A DNA stretch of 64,000 bases from JAKLIX01 sp964605655 (GCA_964605655.1 CAZSDK010000004.1:110578-174577), one strand, 5' to 3'. Shown: positions 25,399 to 34,453, numbered from the stretch's first letter. The notes: generated by a model not told the origin, from the letters alone. A program made the numbers and translations.

Positions 25399-27369
25399 TT
25401 ATTTTGCAGTGATGATAAAAACTGTCCTGCGGTTTTTTGCCTTTCCTTCAGGAGTGTTGTTATCGGCTACCGGAGTGCTTTCACCATATCCTTTATAAGA
25501 GAGGCGTGAAGGAGGCTCTCCCTTTTCAATCAGGTAGTTATAAACGGATTGGGCCCGGTTCTCGGAGAGTTTTAAGTTATAGTCGTCGTTACCGACATTA
25601 TCGGTGTGTCCTTCGATGGAAACCTTGATGGTCGGGTTCTCGTCCAGGAATTCTTTAAAACCGTCTATCACGACCATGGAAGCTGCGGTCAGTTCGTAGG
25701 AATCGGTCGCATAATACACATCGTTGAGTTTATAAGACTGTCCGACCTCAATGGGTTTGATCTCTATGTCGACCTCAGCTGTTTCCTTGAAGGTGGTATC
25801 TTCCTGGGAAATGTACCTCGACTCGAACCCGAATCCTTCCTTCTTGACGGTCATAATAAAATCGTTCTTGAACAGCATCACGGCGGCATACCTTCCGTCG
25901 GTAGAGTCGACCGGTATCTCAGTGATCTCCCTGGTTTTGATATTCTTTATCTCGATTTTGGCTTTGACTGCCTCCTTGGTTTCTTCATTTTTCAGTTCTC
26001 CTTTCACCAGCAGCACCTTCTCGGGTCTGGCTTCAGGATAAAGATTAAAAGAGAAAACGTCCATGCCACCCACTCCCTGGTATTTGTTAGAAGCAAAATA
26101 ACCGTAGTGGCCGTCGGTACTCACAAAAAAGCCCACGTCATCATTCACGGAGTTGATCGGATAACCAATGTTTTTTGGTTTCCCCCATTTCCCGTCTTCA
26201 CCCAGCCTGGAGTAGAAGATATCATAACCTCCCATCCCGGGGAGTCCTTCAGAGGAGAAATACAAGGTCCTGTTGTCGGGATGGATAAAAGGCGACTTTT
26301 CATTGCCTTTTGTGTTAATGGGCGGCCCCACGTTGACGGGTGTCGACCATTCTCCTTTTTCGTTGCAGGTCGTTTTGTAGATATCATAACCTCCCAGGCC
26401 ACCATTTCGGTCGCTTACAAAGTAGATCGTCTTCCCGTCGGAAGAAATAGAAGGCTGGGAATCCCAGGCATCCGGCAGGTTCACGTTCTTTCCCAGGTTC
26501 TCGACTTCGTCCCACATGCCGTATCGGTAACGGGAATAGCACAGGTCGCAGTTGTAGTAGGCCCCTCCCTGGGTGAATTTACAACGCGTATAGACCAGGA
26601 ACTTGTTGTCGATGGTGAGGGAAGCTCCTCCTTCATTGTCGCTCTGGTTAAAAGGGTAAGGCATCTCCTTGCTTTCTTCGAAGAATCCGTTCTTCCTCTC
26701 GCAGTACATAAACCTTTCCACCTCTTTTTCCTTGGGGACCAGGTCGTCTTTGCTGGGAGGCAGCTTGACGTGCCTGGTGAAAAGGGCAAGCTCATTGTCG
26801 GGTGAGATGATGGGGAGGTACTCATCGCTCCGGGAGCAGATCCCTGGAACCGGACGGGGTTCAAAGGGAACCGGGTTTTTTGTCAGGTCCTGGTAGTTGC
26901 TGCAAAACCTGAGTATGCTCTCGGCGCGGTCGTAATCTTTGTCGCTCTTCACTTTGTCCACATCTTTCATGAAAAGATTCAGGTAGGTGACCGCGTCCTC
27001 AAATTTTTGATCGCTGTATGCAATTTCTCCCAGGTAGAAATAGGCGTAGGGATCGTATTCGGGACAGAGCTCCACCGATTTCTTAAAATTGATTTCAGCG
27101 GCTGAATAGTTTGGGATGGAACGTTTCACGTTGATCATCCCCATCATGAACCAGGCAGGCGCGAATTCCGGTTCTTCCTCGCTTATTTTTTTGCACAACG
27201 AATAGGCGTCCGCAAGGTTCTTTTTCTTATACAAGTCCTGGACTTCGTTGAAGAGCTTATTTATTTTTTTGTTTTCGGAAGAGGCACAGCTGCTGTCCTG
27301 TGCTGACAATGACCATGGTCCGCAGAACAGAAGGAGAATGACGGTAAGGATCGGCAGGAATGACTTCAT
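25399..27369 (-). CDS. PorE-like OmpA family protein (TPR, propeller, CRD, OmpA)
   Basis: A 656-residue envelope protein. Signal peptide MKSFLPILTVILLLFCGPWSLSAQ (the start at 27369 is chosen for it; the longer ORF from 27402 is not). Domain order: TPR region (about 25-140; NKLFNEVQDLYKKKNLADAY, APAWFMMGMI), PD40/WD40-like propeller (about 175-450; PIISPDNELALFTRH, SISSDGKTIYFVSDRNGG), carboxypeptidase-regulatory domain (about 460-530) and an OmpA peptidoglycan-binding domain (VSIEGHTDNVGNDDYNLKLSENRAQSV). This order is that of PorE, which anchors the T9SS to peptidoglycan in Porphyromonas; many paralogues exist, so the role in secretion is likely but unproven. It lies 39 bases upstream of the receptor gene. 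Confidence 0.85.
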   Translation of the reverse strand: MKSFLPILTVILLLFCGPWSLSAQDSSCASSENKKINKLFNEVQDLYKKKNLADAYSLCKKISEEEPEFAPAWFMMGMINVKRSIPNYSAAEINFKKSVELCPEYDPYAYFYLGEIAYSDQKFEDAVTYLNLFMKDVDKVKSDKDYDRAESILRFCSNYQDLTKNPVPFEPRPVPGICSRSDEYLPIISPDNELALFTRHVKLPPSKDDLVPKEKEVERFMYCERKNGFFEESKEMPYPFNQSDNEGGASLTIDNKFLVYTRCKFTQGGAYYNCDLCYSRYRYGMWDEVENLGKNVNLPDAWDSQPSISSDGKTIYFVSDRNGGLGGYDIYKTTCNEKGEWSTPVNVGPPINTKGNEKSPFIHPDNRTLYFSSEGLPGMGGYDIFYSRLGEDGKWGKPKNIGYPINSVNDDVGFFVSTDGHYGYFASNKYQGVGGMDVFSFNLYPEARPEKVLLVKGELKNEETKEAVKAKIEIKNIKTREITEIPVDSTDGRYAAVMLFKNDFIMTVKKEGFGFESRYISQEDTTFKETAEVDIEIKPIEVGQSYKLNDVYYATDSYELTAASMVVIDGFKEFLDENPTIKVSIEGHTDNVGNDDYNLKLSENRAQSVYNYLIEKGEPPSRLSYKGYGESTPVADNNTPEGKAKNRRTVFIITAK

Positions 27370-27451
27370 AGTTGATCCACAGGAGTGTACTACAAAGTTC
27401 ATAAAAATTTGGCTGCCCTTCAGGGTTGTGGATAAATACAGGATAACTTCC

Positions 27452-28552
27452 TTACCTCACGGCCTGGTAGCGGAGGTAATGATCGGCAGTGACCAGGCAG
27501 GCCATGGCTTCGACCACGGGCACTGCCCTGGGGGCGATACAGCTGTCATGTCGTCCCTTGCCTTCCAGTACGACCTCCTGCATCTGGTCGTCGATGGTTC
27601 GCTGGTCGATCCCAAGAGTAGGGACGGGTTTAAAGGACACCTTGAAGTACACTATATTGCCATTGGTAATGCCGCCCTGGATGCCCCCGCTATGGTTGGT
27701 CAGGGTTGCGGCATGCCTTTTACCGCTGTCCTTTGGATCATCCTTCTTTATTATGAAAAGATCGTTATGTTCCGATCCCCTCATGCTGCTACCCCTGAAT
27801 CCCGTACCAATCTCAAACCCGTTGCAGCCGTTGATGCTGAACATGGCCTTGGCCAGGTCGGCGTTGAATTTGTCGAACACCGGTTCTCCCAGTCCGGGTG
27901 GTATATTTCTGATGATACCGAAAACCTGACTTCCGCAGCTGTCCCCGTCCCGTCGGATGTCATCAAAGTGAGCCGACATCTCGCGGTACACTTCGGGATC
28001 AGGACAACGCAAGGGATTTTTTTCGATGAGGTCAGGGTCCATCAGGTGATAACCGGGCTCAAACCCTATCCTGCCTATTCTTGAAGTACAGGCAACAATC
28101 TCTATATTCTGAGATTGCAGAAGGAGCCTGGCAATGCCGCCACCAGCCACCCTGCAGGCGGTCTCACGGGCTGAAGAACGCCCTCCCCCCCTGTGGTCGC
28201 GGTGGCCGTATTTTATATGGTAGGTATAGTCGGCATGAGAAGGACGAAATACATGTCTCAGGTGCTCGTAATCGGAAGGAACACTGTCTTTGTTCCTGAT
28301 CATGAAGGCGATGGGAGCACCGGTGCTTATTTCCTCAAAAACACCGGAAAGGATCTCGATGATATCCTCTTCTTTTCGGGGGGAGACCAAAACTGACTGT
28401 CCCGGTTTCCGGCGGTCCAGCTCCCTTTGTATCAGGTCAGCAGTGATTTTCAAACCGGAAGGACATCCGTCGACGACTCCGCCTACTACCGGTCCGTGTG
28501 ATTCACCGAAGGTAGTGAGCCGGAAAAGGGTACCAAAGGTGTTCCCGGCCAT
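27452..28552 (-). CDS. aroC: Chorismate synthase
   Basis: A 366-residue enzyme that converts 5-enolpyruvylshikimate 3-phosphate to chorismate, the last shared step of aromatic synthesis, using reduced FMN. Family signatures are present: GNTFGTLFRLTTFGESHG near the start, then DRRKPGQS, PSHADYTYHIKYGHRDHRGGGRSSARETA, EPVFDKFNADLAKAMFSING and SGGIQGGITNG. Length is normal. It begins 7 bases after the DUF349 gene stop and is followed after 82 bases by the PorE-like gene. Confidence 0.97.
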   Translation of the reverse strand: MAGNTFGTLFRLTTFGESHGPVVGGVVDGCPSGLKITADLIQRELDRRKPGQSVLVSPRKEEDIIEILSGVFEEISTGAPIAFMIRNKDSVPSDYEHLRHVFRPSHADYTYHIKYGHRDHRGGGRSSARETACRVAGGGIARLLLQSQNIEIVACTSRIGRIGFEPGYHLMDPDLIEKNPLRCPDPEVYREMSAHFDDIRRDGDSCGSQVFGIIRNIPPGLGEPVFDKFNADLAKAMFSINGCNGFEIGTGFRGSSMRGSEHNDLFIIKKDDPKDSGKRHAATLTNHSGGIQGGITNGNIVYFKVSFKPVPTLGIDQRTIDDQMQEVVLEGKGRHDSCIAPRAVPVVEAMACLVTADHYLRYQAVR

Positions 28553-28559
28553 GGATCAA

Positions 28560-30986
28560 TTATGATTCTCTCAACAATTTCAGTTTCACCTCCATCAGCT
28601 TCATCTCCTCCTTGGCCTTGTTGATCTTCTTTTCAAATTCCTCTTTAAGAAGATTGGCCTTCTTTGATTCGGCAAGGAAGCCAATATTGTTTTCCCAGAG
28701 GTTGATCTCTTCCTGGATCTTGGCAATCTTCTGCTGCAGGGTGGTCTTCTCTCTGGCAATGATGCGGATGGCATCGGGTGATTCCTTCACCAGATTGTCG
28801 TACCTGTTCTTGAATGCCATGGTGCTCATTTCCTGGGCGGAGATCTTAAGCTTGTCGAGTTGCTGGTTGATGGCTTTGCGGAATTCAGTTTGCAGCCTTT
28901 CTTTTTCTTTGATAGGCACAAAACCGATCTCCATCCATTCACGCTGGAATCCGTTTATGATATCCAGGTTCTGCTTTTTGTCCTCAGTGAATTCGTACTC
29001 TGTGACTTTCCTGATCAGTTCTTCTTTCTTTTTCAGGTTCTCAGCTTCAGAAGCGTGAATGTTGGAAAAGAACTTGGCTTTCTGGGTGAAGAACTCATCA
29101 CAGGCGGTGCGGAAACGTTTCCAGACCTTATCAGAATACTTTCTGGGCACCGGCCCTATCTTTTTCCACTCGTCCTGAAGATGGATCAACTCCTGGGTCG
29201 TCTTTTTCCAGTCGGTATTGTCTTTCAGGGCCTCTGCCTGTACACAAAGGTCAAGTTTCTTATTGTAATTGTGTACCTGCTCCTCCTTGATGTCGTTAAA
29301 GAACTCCTTTTTATTGGTGAAGTAACCGTCGATCAGTGATTTGAACTTTTGCCATACTTCATCATTTTTGGCTTTGGGAGCCGGGCCTATGGTCCTCCAG
29401 ATTTTCTGAAGTTCGTTCAGCTGGTCGGTGGTCTCCTGCCATTGTTTGGTGGTGACAGTCTCCATGCCCACGACCTTCTCAGCCTGGTCGATCAGGGCGT
29501 TTTTTGCCATCAGGTTGCTCTCCTGTTCCTCCTTGATCTCGCTGTAATAATCCCTTCTTCTTTCATTGATCTTATCGGTGGCATCCTTGAAACGGTTCCA
29601 GATCTCGTCCTTCTTGTCCTGTGCAACCGGACCGATCTCTTTCCACTCTTCATGGTATTGTTGCAGATATTTGAATGACTTGATGATGGAAGGTTCGAGC
29701 AACAAGGCTTCTGCTTTTTCACAGATGGCGATCTTGGACTCGAGGTTCTTTTTCAGGTCCAGATCTTTTAACTCTTTGTTGATCTTTACTTTATCAAAGA
29801 ACTTTTCCACCAGGAAATGATAGTTCTGCCAGAGTTCGGTGGCATCGGGCTTGGGCACCATGCCGATCTGGTTCCATGTGTCCTGCAAAGCCCTGAACTC
29901 GTCATAGGTCTTTTTCAGCGTCTCCTCGGAGTTGATCAGAACTTTCAGTTCTTCCAGGATGTGCTTCTTTTCCTCCAGGTTTTTCAGCTTCTGGTGTTCA
30001 AATTCTTCGTCGAGTTTCTGTTTTTTATTTTTATAGATGTTGAAGGTCTCATGGAACTGCGTATCCAATTCATCCTCCTCCTGCACATATTCTTCCCTGA
30101 TACCCCCTGAGGCAACAAATTCCTCAAGCTTGCGGTGTTTCTCCTCCTTGCTGAGCTTCAGGAAGGTGACTTTGATCAGTGCAACCTGTGTCTTAATGGT
30201 AGTGATGTCATCCTCATGCACAAGACTATCAAGCTTTTCCAGTAATGATGGACGGTCAAGGACACTGTAGTCCTCAACGGCGACCGGTGCAACACTCACT
30301 GCTTCTTCCTCTGCTTCCTCTTCTTCTGTCTTATGTACCTCTTCTGCTTCCGGGATTTCCTCTATAACCGGGGTCAGTTCCATCTGAGCCGCTTCTGCCT
30401 TTTCTTCTGCTTCAGGAATTACCGCTTCTGCAACTAGTTCAACAACGTTCTCAGCAACTGGTTCTGCAACCTCTTCGGAAACCTCCTCAGTAACTGGTTC
30501 TGCAACTTCCTTAGCAACTGGTTCAGCAACTTCCTCAGCAACTGGTTCTGCAACCTCCTTAGCAACTGGTTCAGCAACTTCCTCAGCAACTGGTTCAGCA
30601 ACTTCCTCAGCAACTGGTTCTGCAACCTCCTCAGCAACTGGAGTGTCTACGACAGTCTCTTCCGTTGTTTCAGCCTGGACCTTGGATTCGGTGACAACCT
30701 CTCCTGTGGGTTCCGCCAGATCGGGCTCGGCAACAGTTTCAATGGATTCAGCAACGACAGGTTCAGCCTCAATGATGGGTTCAATGACAGCTTCTGGCTC
30801 AACAATCTCCGGAATCTTTTCTGTGGTGGTTTCGGTCTCGACATCAGCAGTGACTGCCTCGGCGTCACCGGCAATGTTGTCCGTTTGTTCGTCTGTGGTT
30901 TCTTCGGTTACCAAAGGAGTTACTTCCTGGGGGAGTTGTTGTTCCGGATCGACCGGGAGGGGTGCAGATTTTTTCTTCTTTTCCAT
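28560..30986 (-). CDS. DUF349 protein with acidic octapeptide-repeat N-terminus
   Basis: An 808-residue cytoplasmic protein. Residues 1 to about 235 are a low-complexity acidic region, rich in Glu, Val, Ala and Pro, containing a run of EEVAEPVA octapeptides. From about residue 245 it is alpha-helical with five DUF349 units, each with the core W-x-x-I-G-x-x-P: WNQIGMVPKP, WKEIGPVAQD, WRTIGPAPKA, WKKIGPVPRK and WMEIGFVPIK. The C-terminus is a coiled coil. DUF349 proteins are widespread in Bacteroidota and their function is unknown. The gene heads an apparent operon with aroC and has a 137-base leader with its own -7 element. Confidence 0.88.
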   Translation of the reverse strand: MEKKKKSAPLPVDPEQQLPQEVTPLVTEETTDEQTDNIAGDAEAVTADVETETTTEKIPEIVEPEAVIEPIIEAEPVVAESIETVAEPDLAEPTGEVVTESKVQAETTEETVVDTPVAEEVAEPVAEEVAEPVAEEVAEPVAKEVAEPVAEEVAEPVAKEVAEPVTEEVSEEVAEPVAENVVELVAEAVIPEAEEKAEAAQMELTPVIEEIPEAEEVHKTEEEEAEEEAVSVAPVAVEDYSVLDRPSLLEKLDSLVHEDDITTIKTQVALIKVTFLKLSKEEKHRKLEEFVASGGIREEYVQEEDELDTQFHETFNIYKNKKQKLDEEFEHQKLKNLEEKKHILEELKVLINSEETLKKTYDEFRALQDTWNQIGMVPKPDATELWQNYHFLVEKFFDKVKINKELKDLDLKKNLESKIAICEKAEALLLEPSIIKSFKYLQQYHEEWKEIGPVAQDKKDEIWNRFKDATDKINERRRDYYSEIKEEQESNLMAKNALIDQAEKVVGMETVTTKQWQETTDQLNELQKIWRTIGPAPKAKNDEVWQKFKSLIDGYFTNKKEFFNDIKEEQVHNYNKKLDLCVQAEALKDNTDWKKTTQELIHLQDEWKKIGPVPRKYSDKVWKRFRTACDEFFTQKAKFFSNIHASEAENLKKKEELIRKVTEYEFTEDKKQNLDIINGFQREWMEIGFVPIKEKERLQTEFRKAINQQLDKLKISAQEMSTMAFKNRYDNLVKESPDAIRIIAREKTTLQQKIAKIQEEINLWENNIGFLAESKKANLLKEEFEKKINKAKEEMKLMEVKLKLLRES
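30436..30650 (-). repeat. 24-bp in-frame tandem repeat (EEVAEPVA) inside the DUF349 gene
   Basis: About eight or nine copies of a 24-base unit (plus-strand core GCAACTGGTTCWGCAACYTC) encode the octapeptide EEVAEPVA and variants (KEVAEPVA, EEVSEEVA). The centre copies are nearly identical and the edge copies degenerate, the usual sign of expansion and contraction by slippage. Copy number probably varies among strains. Confidence 0.85.
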
Positions 30987-31313
30987 TATTCACAAAGGAA
31001 TTAGGGTTAATAAAAAGTATAAAAAGTCAGAACTAAAAGGTCAGCCACGGACAAGGATACGTGACCGTCACGACCTTCTTTTTTGGGAGAAAACGCTTCA
31101 TCTCTGTTTTATCCTGCCTAAAAAGCATGCAAAATTAGTAATTATTTAATAATAAAAGCGATTTCAGAGGTATCATCAAAAGAAAACGTAGGACGGGGCA
31201 GTGGGAAGACGGATAGGATTTGGGCCGGTTTCAATACTCTAAAAAGCTGTTAGTGAGCTTAATAGAATCAGAGCAGGGGTCTGTTAGCAAGGGATGAGTG
31301 AATATGGGAAAGG
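30987..31313. other. Intergenic region with DUF349 leader
   Basis: No gene seen. It holds the promoter element of the DUF349 gene and its ~137-base leader, in which an inverted repeat CGTGAC-C-GTCACG (31060-31072) is flanked by AAGG and CCTT to make an imperfect hairpin at 31053-31077. The part from 31150 to 31313, behind the patatin stop codon on the minus strand's far side, shows nothing else that I can name. Confidence 0.4.
31130..31137 (-). promoter_or_regulatory. -7 promoter element for the DUF349-aroC operon
   Basis: Minus-strand TAATTTTG matches TAnnTTTG, 143 bases before the DUF349 start codon. It is the only good match in the gap; the -33 region is AT-rich without a clear TTTG. Confidence 0.5.
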
Positions 31314-33611
31314 CTACTTATTGAAGAGGATATAGCCTATATTGAATATAACGGAATAGGGTTGATCAGCTTTTTCAAAATAATTGAGTGACAGGCTGAT
31401 GGGTGCGAATGGATTATGGAGGACGAGGACTGCTGATGCCATTAAGTACCTTTTGTCGAAAGTAGGGCCGTAAATGGCCTGTTGCTTTTCGGTTTGAAGG
31501 TACTCTTTATAAGGTTGGAAGATATATCCTTCGATACGGAAATCCAGGTTGCCGCTCAGGTTCAGTATGCTTTGAAGGCCCGTGGCAAAAAAGGTGTTAG
31601 CCCTGAAATGGGGGATAAACAGAGTTCTCGATTCCGGGATGACCTCAAAGGAAGGCGACATGAGAATGGTAGCCGTATAGTTTTGGAAGAAGGGCATGTT
31701 GGAAAGATTCATTTCAGTGTACCAGCCCAGGGAAACCGGTTTGAAATGTTTGAAATAGTTCTGGTAGCTGAAATGGTAATTAATATAGCGGTGATGCTGT
31801 TTGTACTTGATGCCTGGTTTTTTTACGGAGGTTGATCCGGGTTCATAGGACTCATTTCCCTGGAAATAGCGGAACTCCATGTCAAGGTAAACGCCTTTAT
31901 TGGCGTACTCTTTCTTATTCAGGGTGTTGATCTCGAATTTTACAAAAGGATTGATAACGTCGAAGTAGGATTTATCGGAAGTGTCTTTTCTGGTGAAATA
32001 ATTGGTCTGGTAAAAGTCGTTTCTCAGGTGAGAGGCGTTCAGACCCATCAGCACTTTGCCCTGGTTCCCGATGGGAAAGCCCAGGTCTGCTTCGATATGG
32101 TTGTCATTTTTTACAAGGTAGGAAGGAGATTTATCCTCGAAGAAGTAGGTCTTGGTCTTGAAATAGTCCCACTGGTTAAAGCTGAAATGGCTGTCGAAAT
32201 AATAGGGTACCTTAGAAGGGAAATCGAAGCGGGCGCTCATTTGAGCTGAGGAATAGTACCGGCCTATGTAAGTGTTTGCCGTTAATGTAATGGCTTGATT
32301 ACCAAGATATTTATACTTAATCCCGAAGAAGGCGCTATTGATGGGTTTCGATGAGATATTCCCTCCCACGGAAACGCTCGTGTTCTTTTCTTTTTCGACC
32401 TGGAGCATCAGATGGTATTCCTTTTCCTGGTCGTCATAATGGAGGGTCGGAAAGATAGATTCTATTTTATCGTCGGAGATGACCTTAAAATATTGTGATT
32501 TCAGCTGATCCAGGGTAAAAGAGGATTTTTTCTGGACGAGGATCTTTGTCAGGTAGTTGGATTGTTTCCGGTTCAGGTTGGAGATGATGATGCTGTCGAC
32601 CTTGGGTGGTGGTTCATTTGATCTGAATAGCAAGCGCCTGGATTCTATTTCCGATTTCGGGATGGAGTCTTTTATCAATTTCCTGATTTCAGGGATTTTT
32701 CTGACGGTGGAATAATACCCTGAATCAATCAACTCAGCAGAATATGAAAAATCAGTGATACCTAACTTGGGAAGAACGGGAGTAAGCAGAACACTCTTGC
32801 CGGGGATCATTGAATAATCGGTCTTTACCATCAGCATCGACTGTAGTTGTGAGAGTGCATTATTGTCTTCCGGAGGTGGGTAGTTAGAGGCTGCCTGGCT
32901 GCCGATAACCACATCGGGATGGAAATCTTTCATCATCACATCCACGGGGAAGTTATTGTACATGCCACCGTCGAAGAGTAATTTCCCGTCAATGCGGATG
33001 GGCTTGAAGTAAAAGGGGAAGGTCATGGAGGCCCTGATGGCACTTCCAAGGTCGCCGGAACGCATGACGACCGGTTCATTCACCGAAATGTCGGAGGCAA
33101 TGCAGCGGAAGGGAATAAAAAGGCTGTCAAATTGATATCGGGCATTGGCAGCGGCACCGGAAAAGAACTCCATAAAAGCGAAGTCCAGTTGCAGGGGAGA
33201 AATGATGTTAGCAGGTATGATCGAGGGGAGAACGATGGAATCCACATTGAAATTGAAAGAGATCCAACCTGCATCAGGCTCAGGATTCTTAAAGAAGTAG
33301 ATGTACTTGTCGTCAATATTCCCATTGACCCAATTGGGGAAATCTGGTGAGTTGATGATGGCCATCATGTCTTCCGGACTGTACCCTGAGGCATACAATC
33401 CACCGATGATGGCACCCATGCTGGTACCAGTGATGTAATGAATAGGGATACCGGCTTCTTCCAGGGCTTTGATCACACCGATATGAGCCACGCCTTTGGC
33501 TCCTCCTCCGCTGAGGACCAGGCCAACCTTCTGTGAATGAGCACCCGGACAGAGGAGTGCTATGCAACAACAGGTCAACAAAACCTTCAGAATGCAGCTC
33601 TTTCGTACCAC
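31314..33611 (-). CDS. Patatin-like phospholipase with outer-membrane barrel
   Basis: A 765-residue protein starting at GTG 33611 (VVRKSCILKVLLTCCCIALL, a signal peptide). Patatin domain about 28-330: oxyanion motif GGGAKG, nucleophile Ser64 in GTSMG, and Asp214 in DGGMYNN, so the Ser-Asp dyad is complete. A POTRA-like segment follows (SSFTLDQLKSQYFKVISDDK), then a BamA-type 16-strand barrel with a final aromatic residue pattern (NIGYILFNK). This resembles PlpD-type (type Vd) proteins. The 31-residue longer reading from 33704 is rejected: its N-terminus (HYQLSIIHYQLS) is read through heptamer DNA repeats and precedes the promoter. Confidence 0.88.
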   Translation of the reverse strand: MVRKSCILKVLLTCCCIALLCPGAHSQKVGLVLSGGGAKGVAHIGVIKALEEAGIPIHYITGTSMGAIIGGLYASGYSPEDMMAIINSPDFPNWVNGNIDDKYIYFFKNPEPDAGWISFNFNVDSIVLPSIIPANIISPLQLDFAFMEFFSGAAANARYQFDSLFIPFRCIASDISVNEPVVMRSGDLGSAIRASMTFPFYFKPIRIDGKLLFDGGMYNNFPVDVMMKDFHPDVVIGSQAASNYPPPEDNNALSQLQSMLMVKTDYSMIPGKSVLLTPVLPKLGITDFSYSAELIDSGYYSTVRKIPEIRKLIKDSIPKSEIESRRLLFRSNEPPPKVDSIIISNLNRKQSNYLTKILVQKKSSFTLDQLKSQYFKVISDDKIESIFPTLHYDDQEKEYHLMLQVEKEKNTSVSVGGNISSKPINSAFFGIKYKYLGNQAITLTANTYIGRYYSSAQMSARFDFPSKVPYYFDSHFSFNQWDYFKTKTYFFEDKSPSYLVKNDNHIEADLGFPIGNQGKVLMGLNASHLRNDFYQTNYFTRKDTSDKSYFDVINPFVKFEINTLNKKEYANKGVYLDMEFRYFQGNESYEPGSTSVKKPGIKYKQHHRYINYHFSYQNYFKHFKPVSLGWYTEMNLSNMPFFQNYTATILMSPSFEVIPESRTLFIPHFRANTFFATGLQSILNLSGNLDFRIEGYIFQPYKEYLQTEKQQAIYGPTFDKRYLMASAVLVLHNPFAPISLSLNYFEKADQPYSVIFNIGYILFNK

Positions 33612-33615
33612 GGAA

Positions 33616-33623
33616 CAAATATA
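33616..33623 (-). promoter_or_regulatory. -7 promoter element at the patatin start
   Basis: Minus-strand TATATTTG fits TAnnTTTG and ends only 4 bases before the GTG at 33611, so the transcript would start at or very near the start codon. Either the mRNA is leaderless or this match is fortuitous. Confidence 0.4.
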
Positions 33624-33636
33624 GGCGGAATCAATT

Positions 33637-33683
33637 GATAATTGATAATGGATAATGGATAATTGATAATGGATAATGGATAG
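33637..33683. repeat. Heptanucleotide array GATAATK (six copies)
   Basis: Six perfect tandem heptamers, GATAATT or GATAATG, plus a partial seventh (GATAG). Read on the minus strand they give the HYQLSII peptide pattern that often appears as a false protein N-terminus in annotations. It lies directly upstream of the patatin promoter element. Confidence 0.9.
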
Positions 33684-33700
33684 ATCGTATCCCGTATCCC

Positions 33701-33955
33701 GCAACCCGAATGCTCGAAATCAGGAATCAGCGTTCAGAAGTGGCACTGCCTACTGCCCACTGCCCACTGAATTATCCCGTATCCCGCAACCCGAATGCTC
33801 GAAATCAGGAATCAGCGTTCAGAAGTGNNNNNNNNNNNNNNNNNNNNNNNNNNNNNNNNNNNNNNNNNNNNNNNNNNNNNNNNNNNNNNNNNNNNNNNNN
33901 NNNNNNNNNNNNNNNNNNNNNNNNNNNGCACTGCCTACTGCCCACTGCCCACTGA
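33701..33955. repeat. 85-bp tandem repeat containing ACTGCCY heptamers, broken by a gap
   Basis: The unit beginning GCAACCCGAATGCTCG at 33701 recurs at 33786 with a period of 85 bases and no visible difference. Each unit contains CAGGAATCAGCGTTCAGAAG and a block of ACTGCCT/ACTGCCC heptamers. The assembly gap starts at 33828, inside copy 2, and sequence resumes at 33928 at exactly the equivalent unit position (GCACTGCC). The true copy number is unknown. Confidence 0.88.
33828..33927. other. Assembly gap of 100 N
   Basis: Exactly 100 N, the conventional placeholder for a gap of unknown size. Both flanks belong to the same 85-bp tandem repeat, so the break is caused by repeats. Open reading frames across it are not real. 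Confidence 0.98.
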
Positions 33956-33958
33956 ATT

Positions 33959-34074
33959 ATCCCGCATCCCGTCATCCCGCATCCCGCATCCCGCATCCCG
34001 TCATCCCGTATCCCGCATCCCGTATCCCGCATCCCGCATCCCGTCATCCCGTCATCCCGCATCCCGTATCCCGC
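33959..34074. repeat. Heptanucleotide array ATCCCGY (16 copies)
   Basis: Sixteen tandem units of ATCCCGC or ATCCCGT; four are preceded by an extra C, making them octamers. The array ends at 34074, the base next to the thioredoxin stop codon (34075-34077), with no spacer. Confidence 0.92.
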
Positions 34075-34434
34075 TTAATTAGCCGGCGCCAGAAGAATCT
34101 CATCGATTGCCTGTGTCAGCGACTGCTTGGGCAGGGCGCCCATGGCCATCTGGGGTTCTCCGTCTTTCGGACAGAACAGCAAGGAAGGGATGCTGCGGAT
34201 CCCGAACACCGAAGCAAGTTCGGTCTGCTCCTCCGTGTTGATCTTGTAAATGTGGATCTTCCCGTCATATTCTTTAGAAAGTTCTTCGAGAATGGGAGCC
34301 ACCATTTTACAAGGCCCGCACCAATCGGCGTAAAAATCGATCAGACAAGGCAGGTTGCCTTCGTACTTCCACTCCTGGTGGTTCTCGTAATCAAATACCT
34401 TCTTTTTGAAGGTTTCTTTGGTCAAATGTTCCAT
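34075..34434 (-). CDS. Thioredoxin family protein (cytoplasmic paralogue)
   Basis: A 119-residue thioredoxin fold protein with the classical active site WCGPC (Cys39, Cys42) in FYADWCGPCKMVAPILEELS, and the cis-Pro loop in RSIPSLLF. It has no signal peptide, so it should act as a cytoplasmic disulfide reductase. It begins with an extension KKVFDYENHQEWKYEG that is shared with the lipoprotein thioredoxin upstream and is not typical of TrxA. It lies 19 bases after that gene; the two appear to be a tandem duplication with different locations. Its stop codon touches the ATCCCGY repeat array. Confidence 0.93.
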   Translation of the reverse strand: MEHLTKETFKKKVFDYENHQEWKYEGNLPCLIDFYADWCGPCKMVAPILEELSKEYDGKIHIYKINTEEQTELASVFGIRSIPSLLFCPKDGEPQMAMGALPKQSLTQAIDEILLAPAN

Positions 34435-34453
34435 ATTGATGATTTTTTAATAA

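Noticed and set aside
25606..26805. A 399-residue open frame antisense to the PorE-like gene
   Set aside because: It overlaps a gene with four recognisable domains and has no domain of its own.
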